Assembly: GCA_030041475.1 (NCBI GenBank) | Contig: JASHNU010000018.1 | Span: forward strand, 1 to 64,000 | Length of the DNA: 64,000 bases | Direction: 5' to 3' | Origin: Candidatus Sulfotelmatobacter sp. | Lineage (GTDB): Bacteria > Acidobacteriota > Terriglobia > Terriglobales > Acidobacteriaceae | In this document: in pieces, positions 1 to 7,842 of the stretch | Layout of the letters: every line of letters starts with the position of its first letter | Position numbering within the stretch: position 1 is the first letter of the stretch | The notes under the pieces: model-generated | Told to the model about the DNA's origin: nothing | The model's input: the letters and a program-made list of their open reading frames with translations, nothing else | Databases searched by the model: none | Translations under genes and position numbers: made by a program

Positions 1-116
1 GCCAGCAGTTGCGAACGTGAGAATTTCTTACGGAACAGAACCTTGCTTCGCTCTCCTAATGCAACCAGGTGAAAGGTGGTCTTGCCCAGATCGATTCCGA
101 TCGACGCGATGTGCAT
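1..116 (-). CDS. IS110-family transposase, N-terminal fragment (runs off left edge)
   Basis: The first 38 codons of a transposase read leftward out of the window, beginning MHIASIGIDLGKTTFHLVAL. The IDLGK...FHLV start is the first acidic motif of the RuvC-like DEDD catalytic domain of IS110/IS1111 transposases (family knowledge). The start is supported by a good Shine-Dalgarno GGAGG at about 127-131. Only the beginning is visible, so I cannot tell whether the enzyme is intact. Confidence 0.85.
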   Translation of the reverse strand, partial: MHIASIGIDLGKTTFHLVALGERSKVLFRKKFSRSQLL

Positions 117-177
117 TGTGATGATCCTCCTTGTGTGGACTGCCGAGTTGTAATCTACTCGGCGGCGGACCATCTCA
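1..177 (-). mobile_element. End of an IS110-type insertion sequence
   Basis: The transposase start plus about 60 bases of noncoding DNA before it form the left-hand end of the element as seen here. IS110 elements lack clear terminal inverted repeats, so the exact boundary cannot be read. It probably lies just before position 178, where a copy of the local dispersed repeat begins with its left arm altered; this suggests the element inserted into, or next to, that palindrome. Confidence 0.6.
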
Positions 178-250
178 TTAATCCCGATTACACTCACCAT
201 CCGCGCTGCGGTTCCGGGCGTCAATGAGCGTTAACGCCTGTTTTCGTCAA
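178..250. repeat. Dispersed palindromic repeat, copy A
   Basis: The left arm contains GATTACACTCA and the right arm contains TCAATGAGCGTTAACGCCTG; the arms are imperfect inverted copies. The same arms recur at 2721, 5501, 7018, 7671 and 10571. The outer left arm (TTGACGTCAA in other copies) is missing here, next to the IS110 end. Confidence 0.8.
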
Positions 251-331
251 GTATCAATCCACCAGCGTCGAACAAAACGGAGCAAGCCAAACCAGTCGAT
301 CTCAGACAGCCGATCGCGGAGGCGCACTGCG

Positions 332-850
332 TCACGTCGCCACAGACGGATTCTGTGTAGCTCGCGGCGCCGGCCCGGGCAATTGCTGTCCGCAATGCGC
401 GCAATTAGCCCAAGTGGGCTCAAGGGGCTTATCACATTTCGGGCACGTTGGCTGCAGCAAAGTGCCGCAGCGCGGACAGAATGGGAATTTTGCCTTTTCG
501 ACATGCCCGCAGCTGGGGCACGTCTTCGGCAGAGGATCGCGGAGAATGAAGTACAAGATCATCCCGATCGCATGGGGAACGAAGATCGCCAGCAGCGTCC
601 ACATTACGTACCTCATCTGCCGCCGCTTCGCGTCGCCATAGATGTATCCGATCAGCACAACCCAAGTCACCTCGAGCAGCATAAATCCGTAAATGAGCAG
701 CGCTTGTCCCCAGCGCGGCAATTTGGCCATCTCCGGATCCTTTGGCGCCACGAAGAAGAACAACCACACCGTGATGCACAAATAGGCGAACCATGCAAAG
801 ATCCACGCTGCTTCTGGAATCACGCGCAATTCCTTTGTGAAGCGGCTCAT
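332..850 (-). CDS. Membrane protein with C-terminal double zinc ribbon
   Basis: A 172-residue protein with three predicted membrane segments (roughly residues 12-32, 47-68 and 76-98) followed by a soluble tail with four CxxC pairs (CPSC, CPRC, CPKC, CAHC), which is a double zinc ribbon. The frame stays open upstream, but the start chosen at 850 has AGGAGG five bases ahead and overlaps the anti-sigma stop as ATGA, so it is translationally coupled. It is the third gene of the sigma / anti-sigma operon and may be part of the same membrane signalling unit (inference). The specific function is unknown. Confidence 0.8.
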   Translation of the reverse strand: MSRFTKELRVIPEAAWIFAWFAYLCITVWLFFFVAPKDPEMAKLPRWGQALLIYGFMLLEVTWVVLIGYIYGDAKRRQMRYVMWTLLAIFVPHAIGMILYFILRDPLPKTCPSCGHVEKAKFPFCPRCGTLLQPTCPKCDKPLEPTWANCAHCGQQLPGPAPRATQNPSVAT

Positions 851-1320
851 ACCAGCCTCCTTTCGCCGCGCTGCCGGATTGCCAGCATTACTGCGGCCAC
901 ACCTGCCGCGAGCCACTCCAGTGCGGTGAACGCGGCAAAACTGATCCACGTATGGCTGAACTGCGGCCCGAGTAACCTCCCGAAACGTTCGCTCACAACG
1001 TGGAAAACCGCCCAGCTCGCAATCGTCAGCAGCCACGCAAAAGCCACGACAGCAATCATTACGCGGCGGTTCCAATCGTGCTCGGCCTGTTCGGTGAGCT
1101 TCGCCTCCGCACGCGCCAGCGTGGCCTGCACCAGCCACGAAGAAGGCTGCGGCGTCGGCAATCGGCGGAGTTCACTCGCAATCGGCCGCCAAGCCTCCAA
1201 TTCGTTCGAGCAGGCGATGCAAGACCGCACATGCTCCGCAACCTGCTTTTCTTCCGCGCTGGTCAGCGCGCCGGCTGCGGCCAGCGCCAGCAGTTCTCGA
1301 ATCTTGTCGTGCTCGCTCAT
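847..1320 (-). CDS. Anti-sigma factor with zinc-finger (zf-HC2) domain
   Basis: A 157-residue protein. The N-terminus has the anti-sigma zinc motif H...CxxC (HVRSCIAC, about residues 30-37). One clear membrane segment follows near residues 85-110 and a second hydrophobic stretch lies near 125-145. The family binds and holds its cognate ECF sigma factor at the membrane. The start at 1320 overlaps the sigma stop as ATGA with GGAGG nine bases upstream; an ATG two codons earlier (1326) is possible but only three bases from that GGAGG. Lying directly behind the sigma gene and ahead of the zinc-ribbon gene is the standard arrangement for a sigma regulator. Confidence 0.88.
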   Translation of the reverse strand: MSEHDKIRELLALAAAGALTSAEEKQVAEHVRSCIACSNELEAWRPIASELRRLPTPQPSSWLVQATLARAEAKLTEQAEHDWNRRVMIAVVAFAWLLTIASWAVFHVVSERFGRLLGPQFSHTWISFAAFTALEWLAAGVAAVMLAIRQRGERRLV

Positions 1321-1889
1321 TGCCATGTACCTCCGGGATACCGCGCTTCGAGTGCGTAGCGCAATTGTTCCAGCGAACGTCGCAGCCGCGACTTTGCCGT
1401 TGATACCGGAACCGCTGTAACCTGCGCGATTTCCTCAATCTTCATCTCATCCTCAAACCGCAGCGTGAGGACTTCGCGATACATCATCGGCAGCCCCGCC
1501 ATCGCTTCGCCGATCTCTCTTCGACGCTCGTCCGCGAGCGCGTGATCGAGCGGCGTGTGGTCTTTACACGGAATCCGATCCGCCACGGTTTCGCGATGCC
1601 AGCTGTTTGCGAACGGTTCGTCCAGGCTCTGCGGACGAATCCGGCGCAAATGATCGATGGCCAGGTTGCGCGCGAGCGTGAACAGCCAGGCGTCGAAATT
1701 GCGGCTTGTATCAAAGGAACGAATCTTTTCGACCACCCTCAACCATGTTTGCTGGAACAGGTCTTCCGCCTCGGCGGGCTGCCGCACCATGCGCAGCAGG
1801 TACCGATACAGCCGATTCTGGTACCGGGTAATCAGTTCCGAGAGAGCGTTCAGGTCGCCTTGGCGAAGCCGGACGACATCCGCATCCAT
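1317..1889 (-). CDS. ECF-family RNA polymerase sigma factor
   Basis: A 190-residue sigma-70 family protein with only the two ECF domains. Sigma region 2 has the typical AEDLFQQTWLRV and FDAWLFTLARNLAIDHLRR segments, and region 4 is the helix-turn-helix around EVLTLRFEDEMKIEEIAQ and STAKSRLRRSLEQLR. The start at 1889 (MDADVVRL) has GGAGGGG about nine bases upstream; the frame continues 26 codons further but that part does not look like family sequence. It heads a three-gene operon with its anti-sigma factor, and is presumably held inactive until a signal releases it. I could not see a convincing ECF-type promoter upstream. Confidence 0.93.
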   Translation of the reverse strand: MDADVVRLRQGDLNALSELITRYQNRLYRYLLRMVRQPAEAEDLFQQTWLRVVEKIRSFDTSRNFDAWLFTLARNLAIDHLRRIRPQSLDEPFANSWHRETVADRIPCKDHTPLDHALADERRREIGEAMAGLPMMYREVLTLRFEDEMKIEEIAQVTAVPVSTAKSRLRRSLEQLRYALEARYPGGTWQ

Positions 1890-2145
1890 TACCACAAGCC
1901 CCTCCAGCGATAGTGCGGTCGTCCCCACCATACTCGTAATACGGATGAGTGCCCAAAAAAGACGCAAGAGATGCAGTTGCTAGATTGGAGTCGCAGGTAT
2001 CTCAATCACAGAAATTTTCGGATACTCCCTCGTACCTTGCATCCTTTTGATGTTCTCGCCCGTATTCCCAAAGTGCTCAAATGCACAGTACAGAGCGCAG
2101 GAGCGCTACTCAAGATCCTGCATTGCTCTTACATAGGAGGCTGAC

Positions 2146-2601
2146 GTGCATGACAGAAAGGAGCAGTTGTCTCTATTTTGGCTCTTCGCGTTACTCAACT
2201 ACCTGTATGCGGACGTGTTTGCCCTGTTCGATATTGTTGGCTCGCAAGATCCAGCCCCACATTTCCCACAATGGGCGATGCTGGGGTTTGCGGTCTTGAT
2301 GGAAATACCCATCGCCATGATTCCGGCGTCTCGACTGCTTCCGTTTACAGCGAACCGGCTGGCGAATATCATCGCGGGTGCCATTGAGACTTTAGCCGTC
2401 ATTTTGCTGCAACTAGTTGTGCCTTTGGCCAACGGTGCCTGGCACGAGCATATGTTTGCGCTGTACATGTTCTTCGGGACGATCGAAACGGTATGCACCT
2501 CGGTCATCATCTGGCGGGCGTGGACTTGGTCAGGGGGTGAAGACGCAGTTAGTTCGGAGCGTATCGTCCGCCAACCGGAAGCTGGGATCACTTCTTCTTA
2601 A
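2146..2601 (+). CDS. Small polytopic membrane protein, DUF6326-like
   Basis: A 151-residue protein with about four membrane segments (near residues 10-30, 44-62, 70-92 and 100-125) and a short hydrophilic tail. The opening pattern LSLFWLFALLNYLYADV resembles DUF6326 membrane proteins, whose role is unknown. The start is GTG, five bases after a perfect AGGAGG (2135-2140); a nearby ATG is out of frame. It is a single gene, divergent from the sigma operon. Confidence 0.75.
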   Translation: MHDRKEQLSLFWLFALLNYLYADVFALFDIVGSQDPAPHFPQWAMLGFAVLMEIPIAMIPASRLLPFTANRLANIIAGAIETLAVILLQLVVPLANGAWHEHMFALYMFFGTIETVCTSVIIWRAWTWSGGEDAVSSERIVRQPEAGITSS

Positions 2602-2720
2602 CTGCCGGGTTGCTCAAAAATGTGCTCGAGCGATCCGTGTCTTTGGGCGCGGAGGATACCACTTTTTACCGTAGGTTGAGCGTGCCCTGCTCGTCAGCGA
2701 GGTTGCAACATAGTGGGATT

Positions 2721-2762
2721 GTTGGCGTTAAATCCTGATTACACTCATTGACCCCACCCGAT
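2721..2762. repeat. Dispersed palindromic repeat, copy B (left arm only)
   Basis: It contains GGCGTTAAATCCTGATTACA followed by CTCATTGACCCC, matching the left arm of copies C and E. No right arm follows, so it is a half copy. It lies just past the 3' end of the DUF6326-like gene. Confidence 0.75.
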
Positions 2763-2845
2763 TCTCCTCCTCGCCAAAAAGCGGGGTTCGCAGGTTGGCG
2801 TTCAGCTTTCATCGAACTCGTCGGCAAAGTGAGTCGCCTGCATCG

Positions 2846-3005
2846 CTACTGCAGATTCGCGTACTCGGCCTTGGCTCGTTTCAGGATTGGGACATCGGGG
2901 TCGGCGTCTTTCCAAAGGATGGGGAAGTCCTGAGTACGCCGCCTCCGCTGTTGCACCGTCGCCCGGCCAATCGCATACGCGCAGCCCGAGCTGAAGATGG
3001 GCCCG
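2846..3005 (-). pseudogene. Decayed C-terminal tail of a TPR Ser/Thr kinase-type gene
   Basis: Immediately behind the stop of the intact kinase, the minus strand still encodes a tail ending DADPDVPILKRAKAEYANLQ and then a stop at 2846. This is the typical end of acidobacterial TPR-kinase proteins (family knowledge). Further upstream the recognisable pieces (HLQLG, AYAIG, TAEAAY) fall in alternating frames, so the reading frame is broken by small indels. There is no start or ribosome site. It is best explained as the remnant of another kinase gene left after deletion or recombination. Confidence 0.6.
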
Positions 3006-3026
3006 CGCGGGGCGCGAATCCGGCGC

Positions 3027-5426
3027 TCACCAATGTGGCCGCACCTTGTCCATCAGCGCGTTGTAGCGGGGGTCGGAATGCAGGCTTTCGAACTCGGGGT
3101 CGGCGTCCGCAAACGGCAGGAACAGGGAGCGGTCAGCATAGGCTTTTTCCAGAGAAGCGAGCACCTGATCTTTTTCGCCCAGACCGAGGTACACCTCTGC
3201 CAGGTTGTACGGAGGTATATAGATTTTGGCTTGTGGGTCTGTCAGCTGCTTGAGTATCTTCTCTGCGTCATTTCTTCTGCCCATTTTGCCGTAGAGATGT
3301 CCCAACTCCCCAAGTGGGACGGGTATTTCAGCTTCCAGTTCGCTGGCTTTTTGCAGTCCGTCCAGAGCGGCAGAGAAATTCCCCTGTTGTTCGTAACTCA
3401 AAGCCTGCATCATCTGTGGCATCCAGTAGTTCGGCTCCAGTTCGAGAGTCTTGCGAAGCTGTTTTTCTGCTTCGTCATAGCGATGCGCGTAGTAGAGGCT
3501 CCCCCCTAGAAAAGTGTTGGCTTCCAGAGAAGCCGGCTCAACCTCAACCGCAAGCCGAGCTTCGTCGATGCCCCGCTGGACGCGCAGGCCAAGAACGAGG
3601 AAATAGGCGTAAAATGCGTGAGCCTCGCTATTACGCGGGGCGAGTTCGATGGCGCGCTTGAATTCTTTCTCACAGGCTTTCCAGTCGTAGTCATAAATCC
3701 ACTTCACCCAGGCCATCGCGATATGGGCTTCGGGATTCGACTCATCTAGTTGCAGGGCTTTCTCGGCTGCTTCTCTTGCTGGCGGCATCGAGTCTTTTGG
3801 CGACAGGAAAAAATCGTCGGCGATGACGTAGGAATAGGCGATCCCAGCGTAGGCCGCCGCGTAATTAGGATCCAACCGGATCGCTTGACGAAATTCGGCG
3901 ATGCCCAGATTTGTGTCGGCTCGCGTGTATTTTTCAATGTGGTAGCGGCCTTTCAAATAAAGCTGATAGGCTTCCGGGTTCTGTGTGCCAGCCTTGGCAA
4001 CGTTTTGCTTGTCGGTGGGGCTTGAGCCAGGCTGTAATCGCGCAGCAAGTTCGCTCGTTATGGCAGCCTGCAACTGCGATGCGTCGTTCATGGTGCGCTG
4101 ATAATGCTCGCCCCAGAGTTGGGCTCCCGTGGCCACGTTGACCAACTCGGCTTCGACATCGAGTTCATTGCCGTGTTCGGCGACCCGCCCGGTGACCACG
4201 GCATCAACATGCAGATCGCGGCCTACGCCTTGCGGATCATCCTGCCTCGCTCTGTAGCGCGACACGGTGCTGCTGGCCATGACTTTCAGGTTGGGTAGCC
4301 GCGACAGCGAATTGGTGATCTCGGCCGAGATGCCGTCGCTGAGGTAGTCCATCTCTGGATCCTTGCTGGCGTTGGCGAACGGCAGAATGGCGAGGGAGTG
4401 GACACCGGTGCTTTCTACGGCGTGAGCCCGCAAGTAATGCCAGAGAAGGAATCCCACGACGACCAGCGCCACTGCCGCCGGCAAAGCGAATGCAACCCAT
4501 CGAGGACGTTTCCGAATCGCGGGCTCCACCGGAACGGCTGTGGCGCTGTGGCTGTCAAGATCGCGCTTCAGCCGCTTCAGTTCGGCCCGCATTTCGGCGG
4601 CTGACTGGTAGCGGACCTCGCGGTCCTTTTCCAGCGCTCGTTGGATCACCTGCTCGAGCATCGTGGGAACTTCGGGATTGATTCGCACCGGCGGCACGGG
4701 GACGCGGTTGAGAATCGCTTCTAGAATCACTCCTGACGCTTCGCCGCGAAACGGCAAAGTGCCGGTAGCCATCTCGTACAACACCACGCCAAACGAAAAG
4801 AGATCGGTTCTGGCATCCAGCTCCCGGGCCCTCACTTGTTCGGGCGACATGTAGGCGACGGTACCCACAGTGGCGCCGGGGCTGGTAAGGTGCTGCTCAT
4901 CGACCGCGTGCGTCAGTGTGTTTGCAGCGGCGATCTGGCTCGCCGAGCTTCCAGCGGGCGCGACCTTCGCCAGGCCGAAGTCCAGAATCTTGGCGTGGCC
5001 GCGCTCGGTGACGAAAATGTTGGCGGGCTTGATATCGCGATGAACGATTCCCTTCAAGTGCGCAGCGTCGAGGGCATCGGCAACCTCGATCGCCAGACCG
5101 AGCAGGACTTCGGTTTCGAGCGGCTTGCCCGAGATCTTATGCTTCAGTGTGACGCCTTCCAGAAACTCCATGGCGATAAACGCATGGCCATCGTGCTCGC
5201 CAATGTCGTAAATCGTGCAGATATTGGGGTGGTTCAGCGCAGAAGCCGCCTGCGCTTCACGCTGGAAGCGGGCCAGCGCTTGCGGGTCGCGGGCAACTTC
5301 TTCCGGCAGAAACTTGAGGGCCACGAAACGATGCAGCCGCGTGTCCTCGGCCTTGTAGACGACGCCCATTCCGCCTCCGCCCAGCTTCTCGACAATGCGG
5401 TAGTGCGAAATGGTCTGCCCGATCAT
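3027..5426 (-). CDS. Transmembrane Ser/Thr protein kinase with TPR sensor domain
   Basis: A 799-residue protein. Residues 8-275 form a complete Hanks-type kinase: glycine loop at 15-22, ATP-binding Lys38, HRD at 129-131, DFG at 149-151 and an SPEQ activation-segment end. A membrane helix lies at about 310-332. The outside part begins with a FlgO/TolB-N-like domain (from about 343, [11 protein letters not shown]) and continues with several TPR repeats to the C-terminus. It should sense an extracytoplasmic partner and phosphorylate cytoplasmic targets. It is monocistronic and shares its first 28 residues and its promoter with the kinase at 7843-10500, so the two are paralogues. All catalytic residues are present. 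Confidence 0.95.
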   Translation of the reverse strand: MIGQTISHYRIVEKLGGGGMGVVYKAEDTRLHRFVALKFLPEEVARDPQALARFQREAQAASALNHPNICTIYDIGEHDGHAFIAMEFLEGVTLKHKISGKPLETEVLLGLAIEVADALDAAHLKGIVHRDIKPANIFVTERGHAKILDFGLAKVAPAGSSASQIAAANTLTHAVDEQHLTSPGATVGTVAYMSPEQVRARELDARTDLFSFGVVLYEMATGTLPFRGEASGVILEAILNRVPVPPVRINPEVPTMLEQVIQRALEKDREVRYQSAAEMRAELKRLKRDLDSHSATAVPVEPAIRKRPRWVAFALPAAVALVVVGFLLWHYLRAHAVESTGVHSLAILPFANASKDPEMDYLSDGISAEITNSLSRLPNLKVMASSTVSRYRARQDDPQGVGRDLHVDAVVTGRVAEHGNELDVEAELVNVATGAQLWGEHYQRTMNDASQLQAAITSELAARLQPGSSPTDKQNVAKAGTQNPEAYQLYLKGRYHIEKYTRADTNLGIAEFRQAIRLDPNYAAAYAGIAYSYVIADDFFLSPKDSMPPAREAAEKALQLDESNPEAHIAMAWVKWIYDYDWKACEKEFKRAIELAPRNSEAHAFYAYFLVLGLRVQRGIDEARLAVEVEPASLEANTFLGGSLYYAHRYDEAEKQLRKTLELEPNYWMPQMMQALSYEQQGNFSAALDGLQKASELEAEIPVPLGELGHLYGKMGRRNDAEKILKQLTDPQAKIYIPPYNLAEVYLGLGEKDQVLASLEKAYADRSLFLPFADADPEFESLHSDPRYNALMDKVRPHW

Positions 5427-5435
5427 TGGGCTGAA

Positions 5436-5464
5436 ATGTTAGGACTGGAGAGAGGGCAAGTCAA
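5436..5464 (-). promoter_or_regulatory. Sigma-70-type promoter of the TPR kinase, abutting the ATG
   Basis: Read on the minus strand: TTGACT, 17-base spacer, TAACAT, then only nine bases to the kinase ATG at 5426. The same boxes with the same spacing precede the second kinase although the spacers differ, so the boxes appear conserved by selection. Transcription should start at or within a base or two of the ATG, giving a leaderless mRNA. Confidence 0.7.
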
Positions 5465-5500
5465 TGAAGGTGTGGAAGTTGGCTGCGTTCTAATGAGTCA

Positions 5501-5587
5501 ATTGACGTCAAACCCCATTACACTCATCATCCACCCGTTGGGACTGCTCCGGGGTCAATGAGTGTAAACGCCTGATAGCGTCAGTTG
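5501..5587. repeat. Dispersed palindromic repeat, copy C (complete)
   Basis: A complete copy: left arm TTGACGTCAAACCCCATTAC ACTCAT, right arm GGGGTCAATGAGTGTAAACG CCTGATAGCGTCA. The arms are imperfect inverted repeats about 85 bases end to end. It lies just upstream of the TPR kinase promoter. Confidence 0.85.
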
Positions 5588-5780
5588 AGAACTTACTTCG
5601 CGGCAGCGCACACCGTGGATATTGAAGAAGACTCTCTGCCTGAGCTGCGGCATTCCTCGGGCAGCTCGCTGAGACTCCCGAAGGAGAACTACGAACTCAT
5701 CTCCGCGCAATCACGCTACCCTCGTCGGCTTCGCGGATGGTGACGACGATCTCCTGCGCTTTAGCGCCTGCCCACCGAAC
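5588..5780. other. Intergenic stretch, possible GGDEF-like relic
   Basis: No intact gene is seen. On the minus strand 5681-5707 reads RGDEFVVLL, and 5703-5732 in another frame reads EADEGSVIAR; together they resemble the RxxD...AR-GGDEF core of a diguanylate cyclase with a frameshift and one glycine lost. The match is short and could be chance. Confidence 0.2.
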
Positions 5781-6860
5781 CTAGCGGTTAATGTCTTCCT
5801 TCGCCTGCAGTCGTTTCACATAATTTTGCAGGTTGGCCTTTCTGGTATCGGGAGCGCTAGTAAGAGCTAGCTGCATCTCCTTGACTGCGTTATCGAAGTC
5901 TCCCTGCCCACTATAGACGCGAGCCAAGCCAACATGTGATGTCCAATTATCGGGGAACTTTTTCGCGTTCGCACGAAAAATAGAAAATGCTTCCTCTTGT
6001 TTCTTCTCACCCTGTAACTGCCGGCCGTAAAAGTAAAGTTGCAGCGCGCTTCCCTTATCGAGCGCCTTGGCGCGGAAAACTTCCGCATCCTGCTTGTGGC
6101 CCATGGCCTCCAGAATTGCCGACTTGTTCATCAGGTTGTCGTAGTGCTCTTCGATTTGGATCGACTGATCCTCGTCTTTCAGCGCTTCGTCGAGATCAAT
6201 CTTGTTGGCGAGGAAGTAGCTGGCAGCGTCATCCCAGCTCTCCCAGTAGTAATATCCGCTGAGCCCTTGCAGCTGCTGGTGAATGCTGGTGACGACGATG
6301 TCGTTCACCTTGACCGCGACTTTGAACGGCACCGCGACCTTGTCCCAGCGCATGGTCACGACGGTCGAATCCGGCTTCACGTCGTCGAAATCGTAGGCCA
6401 GCGCGTCGTGGAACTTGGCGGTTTGCGGCTTCACGGTGACGCGCAGGGCGTCTTCCTCCTGCTTGTAGGTGAAGCTTCCCCACGCGTTCGAGTTTTTGGA
6501 GAAAATCACAATCCACTGGTTTTCGCCGGGAATCATGTGTAGGCCGTAGACGCCTTTGTCGAGCGGTTGGCTTTCAATCGCGACCGGGTCGCTGAACGAG
6601 ATTGTCGTGTTCTCGTTCGCTCCCGCGCGCCACACCTCTCCGTAAGGCACGACCTTGCCCCAGATTTGGCGGCCTTTGACGAGCGGCCGGTGATAGTTAA
6701 CGGTGATGTCGGTGATGCCGATGCGCTGCGTCACTTGGGCATGCTGGCTAGCCCGCGGCAGATTGAGCATCACGGTTTCGCCTGTAGCAGTCTGGGCATG
6801 ACAGAAACCTGCAACCAACAAAACACTGGTAGTCAGGACGAGCAGACGGAGTCTGTGCAT
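5781..6860 (-). CDS. Exported DUF2911 protein with TPR-like tail
   Basis: A 359-residue protein with an N-terminal signal peptide (hydrophobic core about residues 5-20, cleavage after CHA). Residues about 40-185 match DUF2911, including the recognisable YHRPLVKGRQIWG and PYGEVWRAGANENTTI segments. The C-terminal third (about 235-350) has helical repeat character like TPRs (LYFYGRQLQGEKKQEEAFSIF). The DUF2911 function is not known; the signal peptide places it outside the cytoplasm. AAGGAGGG lies six bases before the ATG. It is a single gene bounded by repeat copies C and D. Confidence 0.9.
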   Translation of the reverse strand: MHRLRLLVLTTSVLLVAGFCHAQTATGETVMLNLPRASQHAQVTQRIGITDITVNYHRPLVKGRQIWGKVVPYGEVWRAGANENTTISFSDPVAIESQPLDKGVYGLHMIPGENQWIVIFSKNSNAWGSFTYKQEEDALRVTVKPQTAKFHDALAYDFDDVKPDSTVVTMRWDKVAVPFKVAVKVNDIVVTSIHQQLQGLSGYYYWESWDDAASYFLANKIDLDEALKDEDQSIQIEEHYDNLMNKSAILEAMGHKQDAEVFRAKALDKGSALQLYFYGRQLQGEKKQEEAFSIFRANAKKFPDNWTSHVGLARVYSGQGDFDNAVKEMQLALTSAPDTRKANLQNYVKRLQAKEDINR

Positions 6861-7017
6861 AGAGAGCCCTCCTTCTTTGCTGCTGGATCGGGCGGCAGAT
6901 TTCAGCTTACATTAAGCTTTCACTCACGGATTCGGACCAGAAGTTGGAGGTGCCCTATGGTCTGCACCAAGGGCTTAGCTAGAGTAGTCTTCGACACGCA
7001 GACGCACGCATAGCTGG

Positions 7018-7080
7018 CGAAATTAATCCCGATTACACTCATTGACCAAGAGCTAAAACGTGTAATCGCTGTTTGGGACA
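7018..7080. repeat. Dispersed palindromic repeat, copy D (degenerate)
   Basis: The left arm is ATCCCGATTACACTCATTGA CC and the right arm is CGTGTAATCGCTG; the right outer part has decayed. It shares ATTAATCCCGATTACACTCA with copy A. It lies between the DUF2911 and GNAT genes. Confidence 0.75.
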
Positions 7081-7114
7081 GCTACGGTGGATAAAGCTCG
7101 CAGCGGCTGACCGC

Positions 7115-7597
7115 TCATAACTTCTTCTCGAACTCATAAAGACGCATGCCAAAAGAGTCGCGCACTGCGCCGGTCGCAGTGAATCCATTCTTACGATAGA
7201 ACTGTACTGCTCGTTCCAGAGGCTGGGTGGTGTTGAGCGTCACCCGCGAACATCCCCATCCGCGGATCTCTGCCTGTGCGGTTTCAAGAAGCAGTTGGGC
7301 AATCCCTTTTCCATGCCATGCCGGGAGCACCGCCATTCCGCGGAGATGCCCCTGCGATTCGCTCACCCGCCGACAGGCAATGGTTCCAACGATCTCCCCC
7401 TCCGTCGCAGCGGCGACAAAGATCCTCATGGTATGCAGCCGCGTTGCGAGCGTGTCGCTGGTCAGCACGGTGTCGAGAAAAGCTGCTGGAGTGTATCCGT
7501 TGCGATAGGGCTCGAAGGCCTCCCGTAAGCAACGCAGGATTCCAGTCGAGTCCTCCGGTATAGCTGTCCTGACTGCGATTTCCTTCTGCGGTCCCAT
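7115..7597 (-). CDS. GNAT-family N-acetyltransferase
   Basis: A 160-residue single-domain GNAT. The acetyl-CoA binding motif A is visible as GMAVLPAWHGKGIAQLLLE (about residues 87-106; the usual pattern is V.P..rGkGiG..Ll), followed by motif B around VQFYRKNGF near residue 135. The substrate cannot be told from the sequence. It is a single gene between repeat copies D and E. No strong Shine-Dalgarno is seen, but no better start is available. Confidence 0.88.
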   Translation of the reverse strand: MGPQKEIAVRTAIPEDSTGILRCLREAFEPYRNGYTPAAFLDTVLTSDTLATRLHTMRIFVAAATEGEIVGTIACRRVSESQGHLRGMAVLPAWHGKGIAQLLLETAQAEIRGWGCSRVTLNTTQPLERAVQFYRKNGFTATGAVRDSFGMRLYEFEKKL

Positions 7598-7629
7598 TCG
7601 TCCGGCTCTGCGTCAGGGTTCCGTAAGGG

Positions 7630-7646
7630 GCCCCCAAACTGGGGGC
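7630..7646. other. Perfect 6-bp GC hairpin upstream of the GNAT gene
   Basis: GCCCCC, five-base loop AAACT, GGGGGC, about 35 bases before the GNAT start. No T-run follows in either direction, so it is not a typical terminator. Confidence 0.4.
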
Positions 7647-7670
7647 GAAACGCCGAATTTTACTGCATAG

Positions 7671-7756
7671 TTGGCGTCAAATCCCGATTACACTCAAAAC
7701 CCTTCCCCGGACCTTAACCGGGGTCAACGAGTGTAATCGCCTGATTGCGACGGTTA
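7671..7756. repeat. Dispersed palindromic repeat, copy E (complete)
   Basis: The left arm is GGCGTCAAATCCCGATTACA CTCA, and the right arm is GGGGTCAACGAGTGTAATCG CCTGATTGCGACGG. It is the best preserved copy. It sits between the GNAT gene and the 3' end of the second kinase. Confidence 0.85.
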
Positions 7757-7842
7757 ACAGAGATACCGCCGAATATCATGGCCTCGATACGTTCCCTGTG
7801 ACCCGCCAAGCTTTTCTGTTGTGATGAAGCCAAGGCAGACGG

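Noticed and set aside
224-1420. 398-codon plus-strand open frame opposite the sigma operon
   Set aside because: It is antisense to the sigma, anti-sigma and zinc-ribbon genes, Arg/Ser/Cys-rich without domain signals, and the opposite strand has clear families with Shine-Dalgarno sites.
7630-7646. Hairpin as a transcription terminator
   Set aside because: No T-run follows on either strand, and it is upstream of the nearest gene, not behind it.
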